Assembly (NCBI RefSeq): GCF_041200145.1
Contig: NZ_CP165734.1
Location: 2,976,001-3,040,000, forward strand
Direction of reading: 5' to 3'
Length of the DNA: 64,000 bases
Origin: Bradyrhizobium sp. LLZ17
GTDB lineage: Bacteria; Pseudomonadota; Alphaproteobacteria; Rhizobiales; Xanthobacteraceae
Both the position numbers and the translations under genes were made by a program. Below are positions 1 through 9,880 of this stretch, piece after piece. Position 1 is the stretch's first letter. Each line of letters starts with the position of its first letter. The notes under the pieces are model-generated. The model saw only the letters and a program-made list of their open reading frames with translations, was not told the DNA's origin and made no database searches.

Positions 1-163
1 ACTCGAGAAGCCCGGAGTATTGCGGGGATTATGACCACTTCGCTTTTCGGGAAAGTTAACCTTGGACGCTAATCGTCGCGGCGCCGCAATATGCACGCGC
101 GCATCCGCCGCTCGCTTGCGCGCGACAGTTGCAAGCCCGACGTGTCGGTGAAGGCCGCTGCCG

Positions 164-890
164 TCAGGCCGCGCGCACGGTGTCGAGGAATTTTCCGACC
201 TCGAGCTTGAGGCGGTTGCTGTCGCTCGACAGCGACTGTGCCGCCGCGAGCACCTGCGTGGATGCCGAGCCGGTCTCGCCTGCGCCGCGCTGGACGTCGG
301 TAATGTTGGACGACACCTGATGCGTGCCTTCCGCCGCCTGCTGCACGTTGCGGGAGATCTCCTGCGTCGCCGCGCCTTGCTCTTCCACCGCGGCCGCAAT
401 GGCCGAGGAAATCTCCGACAACTTTTCGATGGTGTCGCTAATGTCCTTGATCGCACCAACCGATACCTGCGTCGCGGTCTGGATACCGGAGATCTGCTGA
501 CCGATCTCGCCGGTTGCCTTTGCGGTCTGCTCCGCCAGCGCCTTCACCTCGGAAGCGACGACGGCAAAGCCGCGGCCGGCCTCGCCGGCGCGCGCCGCCT
601 CGATCGTGGCGTTGAGCGCCAGCAGATTGGTCTGGCCTGCGATGGTGTTGATCAGCTCGACGACGTCGCCGATCCGCGCCGCTGCCTTCGACAATTCACC
701 GACGCGGTCGGTCGTGGTACAGGCCTGGCCGACCGCCTCGCTCGCCACCCGCGCCGATTCCTGCACTTGCCGGCTGATCTCGGTGATCGAGGAGGACAGC
801 TCTTCCGTCGCGGACGCGACCGACTGCACGTTGGTGGAGGCTTCTTCGGAGGCTGCAGCCACCATCGTCGTAAGTCCCTGCGCGCGCTCT
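164..890 (-). repeat. Direct repeat copy 1 (3' end of intact chemoreceptor gene)
   Basis: This stretch matches 2590-3316 at a constant offset of 2426 bp with no gap. I count about seven differences. Six fall within the first ~150 bp (the gene's 3' end) and one in the remaining ~580 bp. The match stops abruptly beyond 890. Confidence 0.95.
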
Positions 891-2281
891 GCCGTCGAGG
901 TCAGCGTCGACGCGGAGGCCTCGAGCTCTGTCGCGGCTGAAGATACCGTGTCGATGATCTCGCCCACTGCGGCTTCGAAACCGTTCGCAAGCTTGTGCAT
1001 GTCGTCCCGGCGCTGCGCGGCCGCAAGCTTCTCGGAAGCTGCCTGCTCGCCGCGCAGGCGTTCAATTTCAAGGCCGTTTTGCTTGAAGACCTCCACTGTA
1101 CGCGCGATCTCGCCGATCTCATCACCTCGGCTGACGCCGGGAACTTCGGTGCTGAAGTCGCGATCCGCGAGCCGGCACATCGCATGCGAAATAGCCGAAA
1201 GCGGGTTAAGAATCCGCGAGAAGGTGATCCAGAAGCTGACGCCGGCGAGCAGCAGAGCGGCGCACAGCAGCAGAGCTGTGAAAGCGAAATTACGGGTGCT
1301 GCCGGTGGCCTGAGACGTGGCCTCCTGATCTGCGGCAGCCCCTAGGGCTTCGCCGAGCTTCAGCACGCTATTGATGCCGGCGGTGGCACGCGCGAAGTAT
1401 TCAGATCCGGTGATCTTGTAGTCCCCGCTTTCACCGGCAGCCAGCGTGACCGCGCGGGTTTCACCATAGAGGACGAAATAGATCTTCTCGACCTCGCTTA
1501 TCGCATCCCCGACCTCCGCCGGCAGATCCGAGCGCAGCCGCACCGGCAATACCGTGTCCCAGGCGAGCTCGACCTTCGCCCGCAGCGCCGAGAGACGTTG
1601 GAAGCCTTCCGTGCCAAGTTGCGCGCGTGCCCCGATCGCACCGGCGAGCAAGGCGCGCTCTCTTCCGGCATACTCAGCCATCTGAGCTGCGAGATGTCGC
1701 AGGCCGGTCAGTTGCGCCAGCTTTGCCACAGGCGGACTGGTGAGGGTCTCGAGTGTCAGCCGCAGGCGGTTGCCCGCGACGTCGATCGCGTCGGTAATGG
1801 CGGGGACAAAACCGTCAACGACATCGGACGCGCGTTCGCCACGCGGATGCGAAAGGTTGCCATCGACCGTCTCGCGCAAAAGACGCAGCGCCTCGAACCT
1901 CGTTTGAGCTTCGGTAATCTGCTTCTGTCCCGCCGCCATTTCCGGAATCGCGCGGATATCGAGCACGGCAGCGCGAAAAGCCTCGTCGGCCGTCGCGCGC
2001 GCCTTCTCGATTTCGGTACGACGCTCCGAGGTCACGGCGTCAGGAGACTTCAGCGCCACGTTGGTCAATCCGCGTTCAATCGCCCACTGCCCTGCGCTAC
2101 GCAGCAGCAGACGCGCAGCTCCATTGACCCTCAGGAATGCTTCGGACTCCTGCCGCTTGATGATCGCCTGGTAGGCAATGAATCCAGCCGAGGCCAATCC
2201 CAGCAAGGCGAGTGCCGTGATGATGGCCGGCAGAACCGTACCTATCCGAACATGTCCAAGCTTGCTGCGCGAACGGGCCAT
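164..2281 (-). CDS. Methyl-accepting chemotaxis protein (transmembrane chemoreceptor)
   Basis: Senses a ligand and signals to CheA/CheW at the inner membrane. I chose the ATG at 2281 (705 aa, [10 protein letters not shown]) because a GGAG-like site lies just upstream; an in-frame start at 2344 is possible. A membrane segment spans residues 13-39, followed by a periplasmic domain of about 290 residues rich in helices, a second membrane segment at about 332-354, a HAMP linker and a long coiled-coil signalling domain. The conserved hairpin tip is visible ([20 protein letters not shown], followed by E-GRGFAVVA). The ligand is unknown. Its last 727 bp are duplicated at 2590-3316. Confidence 0.93.
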   Translation of the reverse strand: MARSRSKLGHVRIGTVLPAIITALALLGLASAGFIAYQAIIKRQESEAFLRVNGAARLLLRSAGQWAIERGLTNVALKSPDAVTSERRTEIEKARATADEAFRAAVLDIRAIPEMAAGQKQITEAQTRFEALRLLRETVDGNLSHPRGERASDVVDGFVPAITDAIDVAGNRLRLTLETLTSPPVAKLAQLTGLRHLAAQMAEYAGRERALLAGAIGARAQLGTEGFQRLSALRAKVELAWDTVLPVRLRSDLPAEVGDAISEVEKIYFVLYGETRAVTLAAGESGDYKITGSEYFARATAGINSVLKLGEALGAAADQEATSQATGSTRNFAFTALLLCAALLLAGVSFWITFSRILNPLSAISHAMCRLADRDFSTEVPGVSRGDEIGEIARTVEVFKQNGLEIERLRGEQAASEKLAAAQRRDDMHKLANGFEAAVGEIIDTVSSAATELEASASTLTSTAERAQGLTTMVAAASEEASTNVQSVASATEELSSSITEISRQVQESARVASEAVGQACTTTDRVGELSKAAARIGDVVELINTIAGQTNLLALNATIEAARAGEAGRGFAVVASEVKALAEQTAKATGEIGQQISGIQTATQVSVGAIKDISDTIEKLSEISSAIAAAVEEQGAATQEISRNVQQAAEGTHQVSSNITDVQRGAGETGSASTQVLAAAQSLSSDSNRLKLEVGKFLDTVRAA

Positions 2282-2589
2282 GTTGGCTCCGGTCCGCTCA
2301 TTCCTGATGAGGCTCAACACAGTGGGTTTCCCCCGGGGGAACACGCAGCCAAGTCCTTGCCGGCCGCATGGACGTTGATCGCCCTTGCCTCCGAAGATAC
2401 AGCTGGACCACCCTGTTTCGGTTAACGGGCGCCTTCGGAGTAATACTGAGATTTCGCGCCAAATAATTGAATTCGAAACACTATTCTCGCCAGAGAGTTG
2501 TAAATTTCGCCTTCAAGTCGCTACTGCGCGTCCTTGCAGCCGACACGGCGAAGCAGCTGATCACGCGACGTCGAGAGATTGCGCGAGCT

Positions 2590-3316
2590 TCAGGCCGCGC
2601 GCACGGTGTCGAGGAATTTTCCGACCTCGAGCTTGAGGCGGTTGCTGTCGCTCGACAGCGACTGTGCGGCCGCGAGCACCTGCGTGGATGCCGAACCGGT
2701 CTCGCCCGCGCCGCGCTGGACCTCCGTGATGTTGGACGACACCTGATGCGTGCCTTCCGCCGCCTGCTGCACGTTGCGGGAGATCTCCTGCGTCGCCGCG
2801 CCTTGCTCTTCCACCGCGGCCGCAATGGCCGAGGAAATCTCCGACAACTTTTCGATGGTGTCGCTAATGTCCTTGATCGCACCAACCGATACCTGCGTCG
2901 CGGTCTGGATACCGGAGATCTGCTGACCGATCTCGCCGGTTGCCTTTGCGGTCTGCTCCGCCAGCGCCTTCACCTCGGAAGCGACGACGGCAAAGCCGCG
3001 GCCGGCCTCGCCGGCGCGCGCCGCCTCGATCGTGGCGTTGAGCGCCAGCAGATTGGTCTGGCCTGCGATGGTGTTGATCAGCTCGACGACGTCGCCGATC
3101 CGCGCCGCTGCCTTCGACAATTCACCGACGCGGTCGGTCGTGGTACGGGCCTGGCCGACCGCCTCGCTCGCCACCCGCGCCGATTCCTGCACTTGCCGGC
3201 TGATCTCGGTGATCGAGGAGGACAGCTCTTCCGTCGCGGACGCGACCGACTGCACGTTGGTGGAGGCTTCTTCGGAGGCTGCAGCCACCATCGTCGTAAG
3301 TCCCTGCGCGCGCTCC
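2590..3316 (-). repeat. Direct repeat copy 2 (inside truncated chemoreceptor)
   Basis: Second copy of the 164-890 repeat. Homology ends near 3316, where the sequence switches to an unrelated stretch containing GGTTAAC. Confidence 0.95.
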
Positions 3317-3363
3317 GCGGTCGCGCTTAACAGGTTAACCGCACGCACCGGTAGGATGCCCAA
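2590..3363 (-). pseudogene. Truncated chemoreceptor: signalling domain only
   Basis: Encodes at most 257 aa that are almost identical to the C-terminal signalling module of the neighbouring receptor (164-2281), but it lacks both membrane segments, the sensing domain and HAMP. The first ~15 residues (from a TTG at 3363) are unrelated sequence. The only start codons are weak and I see no convincing ribosome site. It begins 3 bp after the stop of the DUF6894 gene on the same strand, so it could be co-transcribed. The frame is open throughout, so a soluble cytoplasmic receptor fragment able to join receptor arrays cannot be ruled out. A partial duplication remnant is the more likely reading. Confidence 0.75.
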
Positions 3364-3366
3364 CTT

Positions 3367-3618
3367 CTAGCCGGTCCAGTCAGGGGCCGTCTCGCTCTCA
3401 CCGACAAGGCTGATGCGAAACACCGGCGCCTTGTTCTCGTCGAGCAGCTCCATGCTCCATTTCGCATTCGGCTTCAGATTGCGCGCGATGGTGCCGAGCA
3501 AATTGGCGCAGACCTCTGTCATCTCGGTCCATGCGGCGGCGCGATCGTCGAACTCGTACGGCTGATCGGCGGCGCCGGAATAGCGGCCGGTGGTGATGCG
3601 GAAGAAATAGAGCGACAT
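3367..3618 (-). CDS. DUF6894-like small protein
   Basis: A protein of 83 aa beginning MSLYFFRITTGRYSG. It has the short beta-strand YFF start and the acidic E-F/L-DD-AAAW segment typical of the DUF6894 family, which is abundant in Bradyrhizobium and of unknown function. There is no signal peptide or membrane segment. The C-terminus (LLDENKAPVFRISLV) fits the family pattern of a terminal beta-strand. The truncated chemoreceptor follows 3 bp downstream. The family assignment is by eye and moderately sure; the gene call itself is good. Confidence 0.7.
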   Translation of the reverse strand: MSLYFFRITTGRYSGAADQPYEFDDRAAAWTEMTEVCANLLGTIARNLKPNAKWSMELLDENKAPVFRISLVGESETAPDWTG

Positions 3619-3784
3619 CGTTGAACCCTTGTGTCGGGCCGCCCTTGGCCGTCCCGCAAGCTGGGGCGCCAGTCGCTACCAAGGCATGAAAGCCGCCCTC
3701 CGTATGACTACGGCGCGGCGGCTTGATCGCTGATGGATATCGTCAACAACGCACGCGCAAAGTGGCTGCGCGCGCAGGCCAAAG

Positions 3785-4381
3785 TCACTCAGTCGAGCGG
3801 CGCAACTCCGGCACGCCTTCGTTCTTCGGCTCGGACTTCACCTCCGATTTTACCGGCTCGAGCCGGCTGCTTTCCACCCGCGGCGTTTCGACGCGCGCGG
3901 CGACCTCGGTGCTCGATGCGTTGACCGAACCGGTCTGCTCCGGCGCACGAAGCGAGCGCGGCCGCGCGACGGCGCGCGCCATCAGCATCTGGTTGCCGCC
4001 CTGGTGGTGGAAATCGCAATAGGCGAAGCCCATGCCCGACACCGAGCCGCGGAAGCTGCGATCGTCGGTCTTTTCCAGGTTAAAACAGGGCTCGAATGGA
4101 ATGCCCTTGATCGAGGCGCACACGTTCTGGCCGCGGATCTGGAGCGTGTTGCCGGGCAGCCGGAGATGGCGCACCGGGCCCGCGCCCGAGAACTGCACAG
4201 CGCCGGCGGCGCCCAGATCGTCCAGGATGCGGCCTGCGCCGCGGGTGCCGTCGAAACAGGTGAAGGCAAACACCTTGCCGGCGACGAAGCGGCGCGCCTC
4301 ATCGGCGTTCATGCTTCCGGCAATGGCCGGCGCAAACGTCACCGCCGCCGTGACAGCCCCCAACACAATACGCGCTAGCAT
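3785..4381 (-). CDS. Secreted hypothetical protein
   Basis: I do not recognise the family. From the ATG at 4381 the product is 198 aa with a clear Sec signal peptide (MLARIVLGAVTAAVTFAPAIAGS, cleavage near AIA-GS). The in-frame extension to 4501 has no membrane or domain logic and is rejected. The mature part holds four cysteines (CFDG, NVCAS, PCFN, YCDF), suggesting disulphides in the periplasm, and a Gly-rich central region. The last ~50 residues are charged and repetitive (VESSRLEPVKSEVKSEPK). It lies alone, with 112 bp to the next gene upstream on the minus strand side. Confidence 0.75.
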   Translation of the reverse strand: MLARIVLGAVTAAVTFAPAIAGSMNADEARRFVAGKVFAFTCFDGTRGAGRILDDLGAAGAVQFSGAGPVRHLRLPGNTLQIRGQNVCASIKGIPFEPCFNLEKTDDRSFRGSVSGMGFAYCDFHHQGGNQMLMARAVARPRSLRAPEQTGSVNASSTEVAARVETPRVESSRLEPVKSEVKSEPKNEGVPELRRSTE

Positions 4382-4493
4382 GCTCAACTCCGAACCAACC
4401 CCGCAGCGGGCGATGCCGTATCTCTTTACCCGCTGCTTACCATACCAACCAAGGCGACATTGAAGCAGCTTCGTTGGTAAAGTCTGAACGCCG

Positions 4494-5480
4494 TTAGACA
4501 ATTTTTACCACGATGCGGCCGCGGACCTGGCCGGCGAGGATTTTCGCGCCCCATTCAGGAACGTCGTCCAGCGGAATTTCTGTAGTGATTTCAGATAGTT
4601 TTTCCCGATCCAGATCGGACGCCAGACGCTGCCAGGCGGCTTTTCGCGGCGGCAGCGGGCACATCACCGAATCGATGCCGAGAAGGCACACCCCGCGCAA
4701 AATAAACGGCGCGACCGATGACGGCAGGTCCATGCCGGCGGCCAGGCCGCAGGCGGCAATCGCCCCTCCATACTTCGTCATCGACAGCAGGTTCGCGAGC
4801 GTGGTCGAGCCGACGCTGTCGACGCCGCCCGCCCAGCGCTCCCTGGCCAGGGGCTTTGGGGGCGCCGACAATTCGTTGCGGTCGATGATTTCGGCGGCGC
4901 CAAGATGCTTGAGGTAGTCCGCTTCCGACGCGCGGCCGGTCGAAGCAATTACGTGATAGCCGAGCTTCGACAGCACGGCGATTGCGACCGAGCCGACGCC
5001 GCCGGCCGCGCCCGTCACCACCACCGGGCCGCTCTTCGGCGACAGCCCGTGCTTCTCCAGCGCCAGCACTGAGAGCATCGCGGTGAAGCCGGCGGTGCCG
5101 ATCGCCATGGCGTCACGCGCCGACAGGCCCTGCGGCAAGCCGACCAGCCAGTCGCCCTTCACCCTTGCCTTCTCGGCGTAAGCGCCGAGATGGGTCTCGC
5201 CCATGCCCCAGCCGGTACAAACGACCTTGTCGCCGGCCTTCCATTGCGGATGCGAGGATTGTTCGACCGTGCCGGCAAAGTCGATGCCGGCGATCATCGG
5301 GAAGCGGCGCACCACCGGCGCCTTGCCGGTGAGCGCGAGGCCGTCCTTGTAGTTCAGCGTCGACCATTCGACGCGCACGGTGACGTCGCCCTCCATCAGT
5401 TCGGCTTCGTCGAACAGAGCCAGCTGCGCGGTGGTGCCCTTGTCTGCCTTGTCGATCCGGATCGCCTTGAATGTGGCCAC
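4494..5480 (-). CDS. acuI: Acrylyl-CoA reductase / YhdH-type quinone oxidoreductase
   Basis: An MDR-superfamily NADPH-dependent reductase of 328 aa, the usual AcuI/YhdH length. Visible marks: the N-terminal GroES-like part with [15 protein letters not shown], then the Rossmann glycine motif [11 protein letters not shown] (about residue 157) and the AcuI-type GVDSVGS stretch. There are no zinc-binding cysteines, as expected for this subfamily. In relatives it reduces acryloyl-CoA to propionyl-CoA in 3-hydroxypropionate/DMSP metabolism and protects against acrylate. It is transcribed in the same direction as, and 41 bp downstream of, the MFS gene. Confidence 0.9.
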   Translation of the reverse strand: MATFKAIRIDKADKGTTAQLALFDEAELMEGDVTVRVEWSTLNYKDGLALTGKAPVVRRFPMIAGIDFAGTVEQSSHPQWKAGDKVVCTGWGMGETHLGAYAEKARVKGDWLVGLPQGLSARDAMAIGTAGFTAMLSVLALEKHGLSPKSGPVVVTGAAGGVGSVAIAVLSKLGYHVIASTGRASEADYLKHLGAAEIIDRNELSAPPKPLARERWAGGVDSVGSTTLANLLSMTKYGGAIAACGLAAGMDLPSSVAPFILRGVCLLGIDSVMCPLPPRKAAWQRLASDLDREKLSEITTEIPLDDVPEWGAKILAGQVRGRIVVKIV

Positions 5481-5521
5481 GGCTGAACTCCCTGACTTGT
5501 TTGTCGGAAATGTTTAGCCGA

Positions 5522-6775
5522 TCAGGCAGGCTGCGCAACCGCTCGCGGCGCCGGTTTCTCCACGATCGGAAGATTGATCAGCGCCGAGAGCACGCCGAAC
5601 AGGATCGAGAGCCACCAGATCGGCGTGTAGGAACCGAAGCGCTCGAACACGATGCCGCCGAGCCAGACGCCGAGGAAGCCGCCGACCTGATGGCTGACGA
5701 AGGCGAAGCCATAGAGGGTTGCGAACCAGCGCGTACCGAACATCAGCGCCACCAGCGCCGAGGTCGGCGGCACCGTCGACAGCCAGGTCAGGCCCGAGAT
5801 AGCCCCGAACGCGATCGCCGAGAGCGGCGTGATCGGGAACGAGATGAAGGCGAGCGTCGCAAGTGCACGGGTAAAGTAGATGGCCGAGAGGATGTAACGC
5901 TTGGGCAAGGAATTCTGCAGGTAGCCGACGCTCAGCGATCCCATGATGTTGAACAAGCCGATTGCCGCGATCACCCAGCCGCCGGTTTGCGTCGAGACGC
6001 CGCGGTCGACCAGGAACGCCGGCAGATGCACGGTGATGAAGGCAAGCTGGAAGCCGCAGGTGAAGAAGCCGAGCACCAGAAGCACATAGGAGCGATGGCC
6101 GAAGGCCTCCGCAAGCGCCTTGGTAATGGTCTGCTCATCCGCGGGCGCGGTGCTGGCGGGGCCTGCGACCGGCGGTGTCGAGATCGCCAGCGATAGCGGG
6201 ACGATCAACAGCATCAGGAAGCCGAACACGCTGAGCGCCTGCTGCCAGCCGAAATTGTCGATCAGCGCGACGCCGACGGGCGCGAACAGGAACTGCCCGA
6301 GCGAGCCCGCCGCGGTGCCGGCACCCAGCGCAAGGCCGCGCTTCTCGACCGGCAGCAGCTTTGTGAAGGCGGACAGCACCAGATTGAACGAGCAGCCCGC
6401 GAGGCCAAAGCCGACCATCACGCCGGCGCCAAGGTTGAGCGACAGCGGCGTCGAGGAGTAACGCATCAGCAGCAGGCCGCCGGCATAGAGCAGAGCACCG
6501 ACGCACATCACCCGGAACAGGCCAAAGCGATCGGCGATCGCGCCGGCGAGCGGCTGGCCCAATCCCCACAATAGATTTTGCACGGCGATCGCGAGGCCGA
6601 ACACGTCGCGCCCCCAGGCGAACTCGTGGCTCATCGGCTGCACGAAGAAGCCGAGTGCCGAGCGCGGGCCGAAGCCGAGCATGCCGATCGCGCAGCCGCA
6701 AAGAATAATGATGGCCGGGGTGCGCCAGGAGGAGGAACGTGAAGCCGGATTGAACTCGCCCGCTTGCGTCGACAT
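5522..6775 (-). CDS. MFS transporter
   Basis: A 417-aa inner-membrane protein with about 12 hydrophobic segments, typical of the major facilitator superfamily. The ATG at 6775 (MSTQAGEFNPASRSS) is preferred over an upstream extension that lacks hydrophobic or conserved sequence. The first segment is IIILCGCAIGMLGFG. The loop 2-3 motif appears as G-AIADRFGLFRVM. A central polar loop (residues ~195-225) divides the two halves. Overall it resembles the monocarboxylate/OFA-type branch. The substrate is unknown. The downstream acuI gene hints at a role in a small organic acid pathway, but this is only context. Confidence 0.85.
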   Translation of the reverse strand: MSTQAGEFNPASRSSSWRTPAIIILCGCAIGMLGFGPRSALGFFVQPMSHEFAWGRDVFGLAIAVQNLLWGLGQPLAGAIADRFGLFRVMCVGALLYAGGLLLMRYSSTPLSLNLGAGVMVGFGLAGCSFNLVLSAFTKLLPVEKRGLALGAGTAAGSLGQFLFAPVGVALIDNFGWQQALSVFGFLMLLIVPLSLAISTPPVAGPASTAPADEQTITKALAEAFGHRSYVLLVLGFFTCGFQLAFITVHLPAFLVDRGVSTQTGGWVIAAIGLFNIMGSLSVGYLQNSLPKRYILSAIYFTRALATLAFISFPITPLSAIAFGAISGLTWLSTVPPTSALVALMFGTRWFATLYGFAFVSHQVGGFLGVWLGGIVFERFGSYTPIWWLSILFGVLSALINLPIVEKPAPRAVAQPA

Positions 6776-6990
6776 GGGGTTTCTCTTCTGTCGTTGGCGG
6801 GTCCGGAATGGGCGGCCGCGAGTCAGGCATTTAATGCAAATGCATGAAAATCCCAATCCAAAAATGATTGCGTTCTACGAAGGGCTGCTGCGCTTCAACC
6901 CAACCTCGTCTGGCGTGCGCATGGCGTGACTTGACGAGAATGTGTGCGGGTGGCCCTGGCGACCTCCCGCTTGGCGTGTTACAGTTGATT

Positions 6991-7005
6991 TACTCAGATT
7001 GAGTA
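6991..7005. promoter_or_regulatory. Putative operator 1 upstream of nadA
   Basis: Inverted repeat TACTC-AGATT-GAGTA. A second near-copy lies 75 bp downstream, centre to centre. In Rhizobiales nadABC operons are commonly repressed by NadQ or another NAD-responsive regulator, and the form of these sites fits a dimeric repressor. The regulator assignment is inference. Confidence 0.5.
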
Positions 7006-7065
7006 TATGTAGGCTTTGGCGGAACTGCACCGGCCCTCTCGGCCGGATTTCTCAAGCTTCAGATA

Positions 7066-7080
7066 TACTCAAATGGAGCA
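7066..7080. promoter_or_regulatory. Putative operator 2 upstream of nadA
   Basis: TACTC-AAATG-GAGCA is a near match to the site at 6991-7005, with the same 5-bp spacer. It ends 16 bp before the GGGAGG ribosome site. Between the two sites, 7031-7045 can form a small CGGCC/GGCCG hairpin. Confidence 0.5.
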
Positions 7081-7105
7081 TAATTGTCATTTACGGGAGG
7101 CTTGG

Positions 7106-8211
7106 ATGCCGATCACTGGAATTTACGGTCCCGACGACTTTGCCGACCGGCCGCAGGGCCGAGCCCTCGCCTCTCCCCGTGCCGCCCCGGCGCGAGAGGA
7201 GCTGCGCTGCCGATGCCCTCGCTGGAATGGACTGATGAGGTCGAGCGCGCCACCGCCCACCTCTACGATCGCGTGAAGCACGTGATCCCGCCCATCGAAT
7301 GGCCGCTGATGGCACCGACCATCAAGGCGATCAACGAGCTCAAGAAGACGCGCAACGCGGTGATCCTCGCGCACAACTACCAGGCCCCGGAGATCTTTCA
7401 CTGCGTGGCAGACATCGGCGGAGACTCGCTGCAGCTCGCCGTCGAAGCCACCAACGTGAAGGCCGATGTCATCGTACAGTGTGGCGTGCACTTCATGGCA
7501 GAGACCTCAAAGCTGCTCAATCCGGACAAGACGGTGCTGATCCCGGACCAGCGTGCCGGCTGCTCGCTCGCGGCCAGCATCACGGGCGCCGACGTGCGCC
7601 TCCTCCGCGAAAGATTTCCGGGTGTGCCGGTGGTCGCCTATGTCAACACGTCCGCAGAGGTGAAGGCCGAGGTCGACATCTGCTGCACCTCGTCGAACGC
7701 GGTGCAGGTGGTCGAGAGCCTGAATGCGCCAACCGTCATCTTCCTGCCCGATCGCTATCTCGCGACTTATGTAGCGTCGAAAACCGACGTGAAGATCATT
7801 GCGTGGAAGGGCGCCTGCGAGGTGCACGAGCGCTTCACCGCTGCGGAGTTGCGCGGGCTTCGCGAGGCCGATCCGTCGGTGCAGATCATCGCGCATCCCG
7901 AATGCCCGCCCGACGTGCTGGCAGAGGCCGATTTTACCGGCTCGACTGCGCACATGATCAATTGGGTGCGCGAACGGCGCCCGAAGCGCCTGGTGATGAT
8001 CACGGAATGCTCGATGGCCGACAATGTGCGCGCCGAGCTGCCGGACATCGAGATGCTGCGCCCCTGCAATCTCTGCCCGCACATGAAGCGGATCACGCTG
8101 TCCAACATTCTGGAGAGCCTGCTGACGTTGCGCGAGGAGGTGACGATTGATCCTGCGTTGGCGATGCGTGCGCGTCGATCGGTCGAGCGGATGATCAATC
8201 TGAAGAATTGA
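7106..8211 (+). CDS. nadA: Quinolinate synthase (N-terminus apparently frameshifted)
   Basis: Condenses iminoaspartate with dihydroxyacetone phosphate to quinolinate, the second step of de novo NAD synthesis. The reliable part starts at ATG 7213 (332 aa) with AGGAG at 7197. It carries the [4Fe-4S] cysteines in [17 protein letters not shown] and CNLCPHM, and the active-site AHNYQ near its start. A better ribosome site (GGGAGG, 5-nt spacer) precedes ATG 7106, which begins [16 protein letters not shown], a NadA-like leader. That frame must shift into the nadA frame before about 7200, in a region with two CCCC runs. First gene of nadABC. Confidence 0.92.
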
Positions 8212-8258
8212 GAGCAATCGCTGCCACAAACTCACCAGCGCAGAATTCGGAGAGAGCT

Positions 8259-9869
8259 ATGACAACAACCAACATCCACAACCTCACCCGCTCGACCGAC
8301 GACGTCGTCATCGTCGGCGGCGGTCTCGCCGGACTGTTCTGCGCACTCAAGCTCGCGCCGCGCCCGGTGACATTGATCTCGGCGGCCCCGCTCGGACAGG
8401 GCGCATCATCCGCATGGGCGCAGGGCGGCATCGCAGCCGCGGTGGCCGAGGGCGACGGCCCGGAGGCGCATGCCGCGGATACAATCGCGGTCGGCGGCGG
8501 TATCGTCGACAAAGCGGTCGCGCTCGGGATTGCGCGCGAGGCCAGCCAGCGGATCAACGACCTTCTCGCCTATGGCGTGCCGTTCGACCGCGATCTCGAA
8601 GGCCGGCTCGCGGTGGGCCGCGAAGCCGCGCATTCGGCACGGCGCATCGTGCATGTCCGCGGCGACGGCGCGGGCGCGGCCATCATCGCAGCATTGAGCG
8701 ATGCCGTGCGCCGCACGCCGTCGATCCGCCTGATCGAAGGTTTCGTCGCCGAAGCATTGGCGACCGAGGACGGCGCGGTTACCGGCCTGCAATTGCGCGA
8801 GGCCGGCAATTTCCTGGCGAGACCGACGATGATCGCCTCGCGCGCGGTGGTGCTGGCGACCGGCGGGATCGGTCATCTCTATGCCGTCACCACCAATCCC
8901 GCCGAAGCCAGCGGATCGGGCCTTGCGATCGCCGCCCGCGCCGGCGCCGTGATCGCCGATCCCGAATTCGTGCAGTTTCATCCGACCGCCATCATGGCCG
9001 GCCGCGATCCGGCGCCGCTTGCAACCGAAGCGTTGCGCGGCGAAGGCGCGACGCTGATCAACGGCAACGGCCAGCGCTTCATGGCCGCACAACATCCGCT
9101 CGCCGAGCTGGCGCCGCGCGACATCGTGGCTCGTGGCGTGTTCGCCGAGATCGCGGCCGGCCGTGGTGCATTCCTCGATGCGCGGGACGCGCTGGGAGCG
9201 CGCTTCGCCGGTAAATTCCCGACGGTGCATGCAAGCTGCATCGCCACCGGACTCGATCCCGCCACGCAACCAATCCCGATCGCGCCGGCCGCGCACTATC
9301 ACATGGGCGGCATCGCGGTCGACGACCGGGGCCGCAGCTCGATCGACGGGCTCTGGGCCGGCGGCGAAGTGTCGTCGACCGGCGCGCATGGCGCCAACCG
9401 GCTCGCCTCAAATTCATTGCTCGAGGCCGTGGTCTATGCCGCGCGCATCGCCGACGACATCGCCGGCGGCGCGATCCCCTCGCCTACCCGCCTCCCGGAC
9501 GTCGTGGTGACGCCGCGCGGCGGCGCGCCGGACGCAGCTGCCATAAAGCGGCTGCGAACCATGATGAGCGCGCATGTCGGCGTCATCCGCGACAGTAAGG
9601 GGCTTGAGGAAGCCATGCGAAGCTTTGCGGCGCTCGAACGCGAGGCAACGAGCGTCGTTGTCCGCAACATGGCGACGACAGCCCTGCTCGTTGCGGCGTC
9701 GGCGTGGACGCGGTGCGAGAGCCGCGGCGCGCATTTCCGGGCCGATCATCCGACGGACGTACCCGAGCTGGCGCAGAGAACGATGACGACACTCGCCGCA
9801 GCGCGCGAGGTCGCGGACAGCCTCATCGAGCACCCGATGCCGCGCATCGCACAATCCATGATCGCCTGA
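8259..9869 (+). CDS. nadB: L-aspartate oxidase
   Basis: A flavoprotein oxidising L-aspartate to iminoaspartate, feeding NadA. 536 aa from ATG 8259, chosen because GGAGAGAG sits just upstream. The FAD dinucleotide motif [12 protein letters not shown] is at residues 16-27. The capping/active-site stretch [13 protein letters not shown] and the terminal FAD-binding segment [20 protein letters not shown] are both present. Length is normal for NadB. It is the second gene of the operon, 47 bp after nadA and 11 bp before nadC, so transcription is probably shared. Confidence 0.96.
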   Translation: MTTTNIHNLTRSTDDVVIVGGGLAGLFCALKLAPRPVTLISAAPLGQGASSAWAQGGIAAAVAEGDGPEAHAADTIAVGGGIVDKAVALGIAREASQRINDLLAYGVPFDRDLEGRLAVGREAAHSARRIVHVRGDGAGAAIIAALSDAVRRTPSIRLIEGFVAEALATEDGAVTGLQLREAGNFLARPTMIASRAVVLATGGIGHLYAVTTNPAEASGSGLAIAARAGAVIADPEFVQFHPTAIMAGRDPAPLATEALRGEGATLINGNGQRFMAAQHPLAELAPRDIVARGVFAEIAAGRGAFLDARDALGARFAGKFPTVHASCIATGLDPATQPIPIAPAAHYHMGGIAVDDRGRSSIDGLWAGGEVSSTGAHGANRLASNSLLEAVVYAARIADDIAGGAIPSPTRLPDVVVTPRGGAPDAAAIKRLRTMMSAHVGVIRDSKGLEEAMRSFAALEREATSVVVRNMATTALLVAASAWTRCESRGAHFRADHPTDVPELAQRTMTTLAAAREVADSLIEHPMPRIAQSMIA

Positions 9870-9880
9870 CGGAGTTTTTC

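Noticed and set aside
1..163. A further gene at the left edge
   Set aside because: No frame with domain or start features; presumably the region downstream of the receptor gene.
164..3316. Direct repeats as ends of a composite mobile element
   Set aside because: The repeat is receptor coding sequence; no transposase, inverted ends or target duplication seen.
2467..3330. 287-codon plus-strand frame across the truncated chemoreceptor
   Set aside because: The same antisense frame also appears opposite the intact receptor (320-940), so it follows from the duplication.
3691..3722. GC hairpin between the DUF6894 and secreted-protein genes as a terminator
   Set aside because: No T-run on either strand, and the arms are interrupted.
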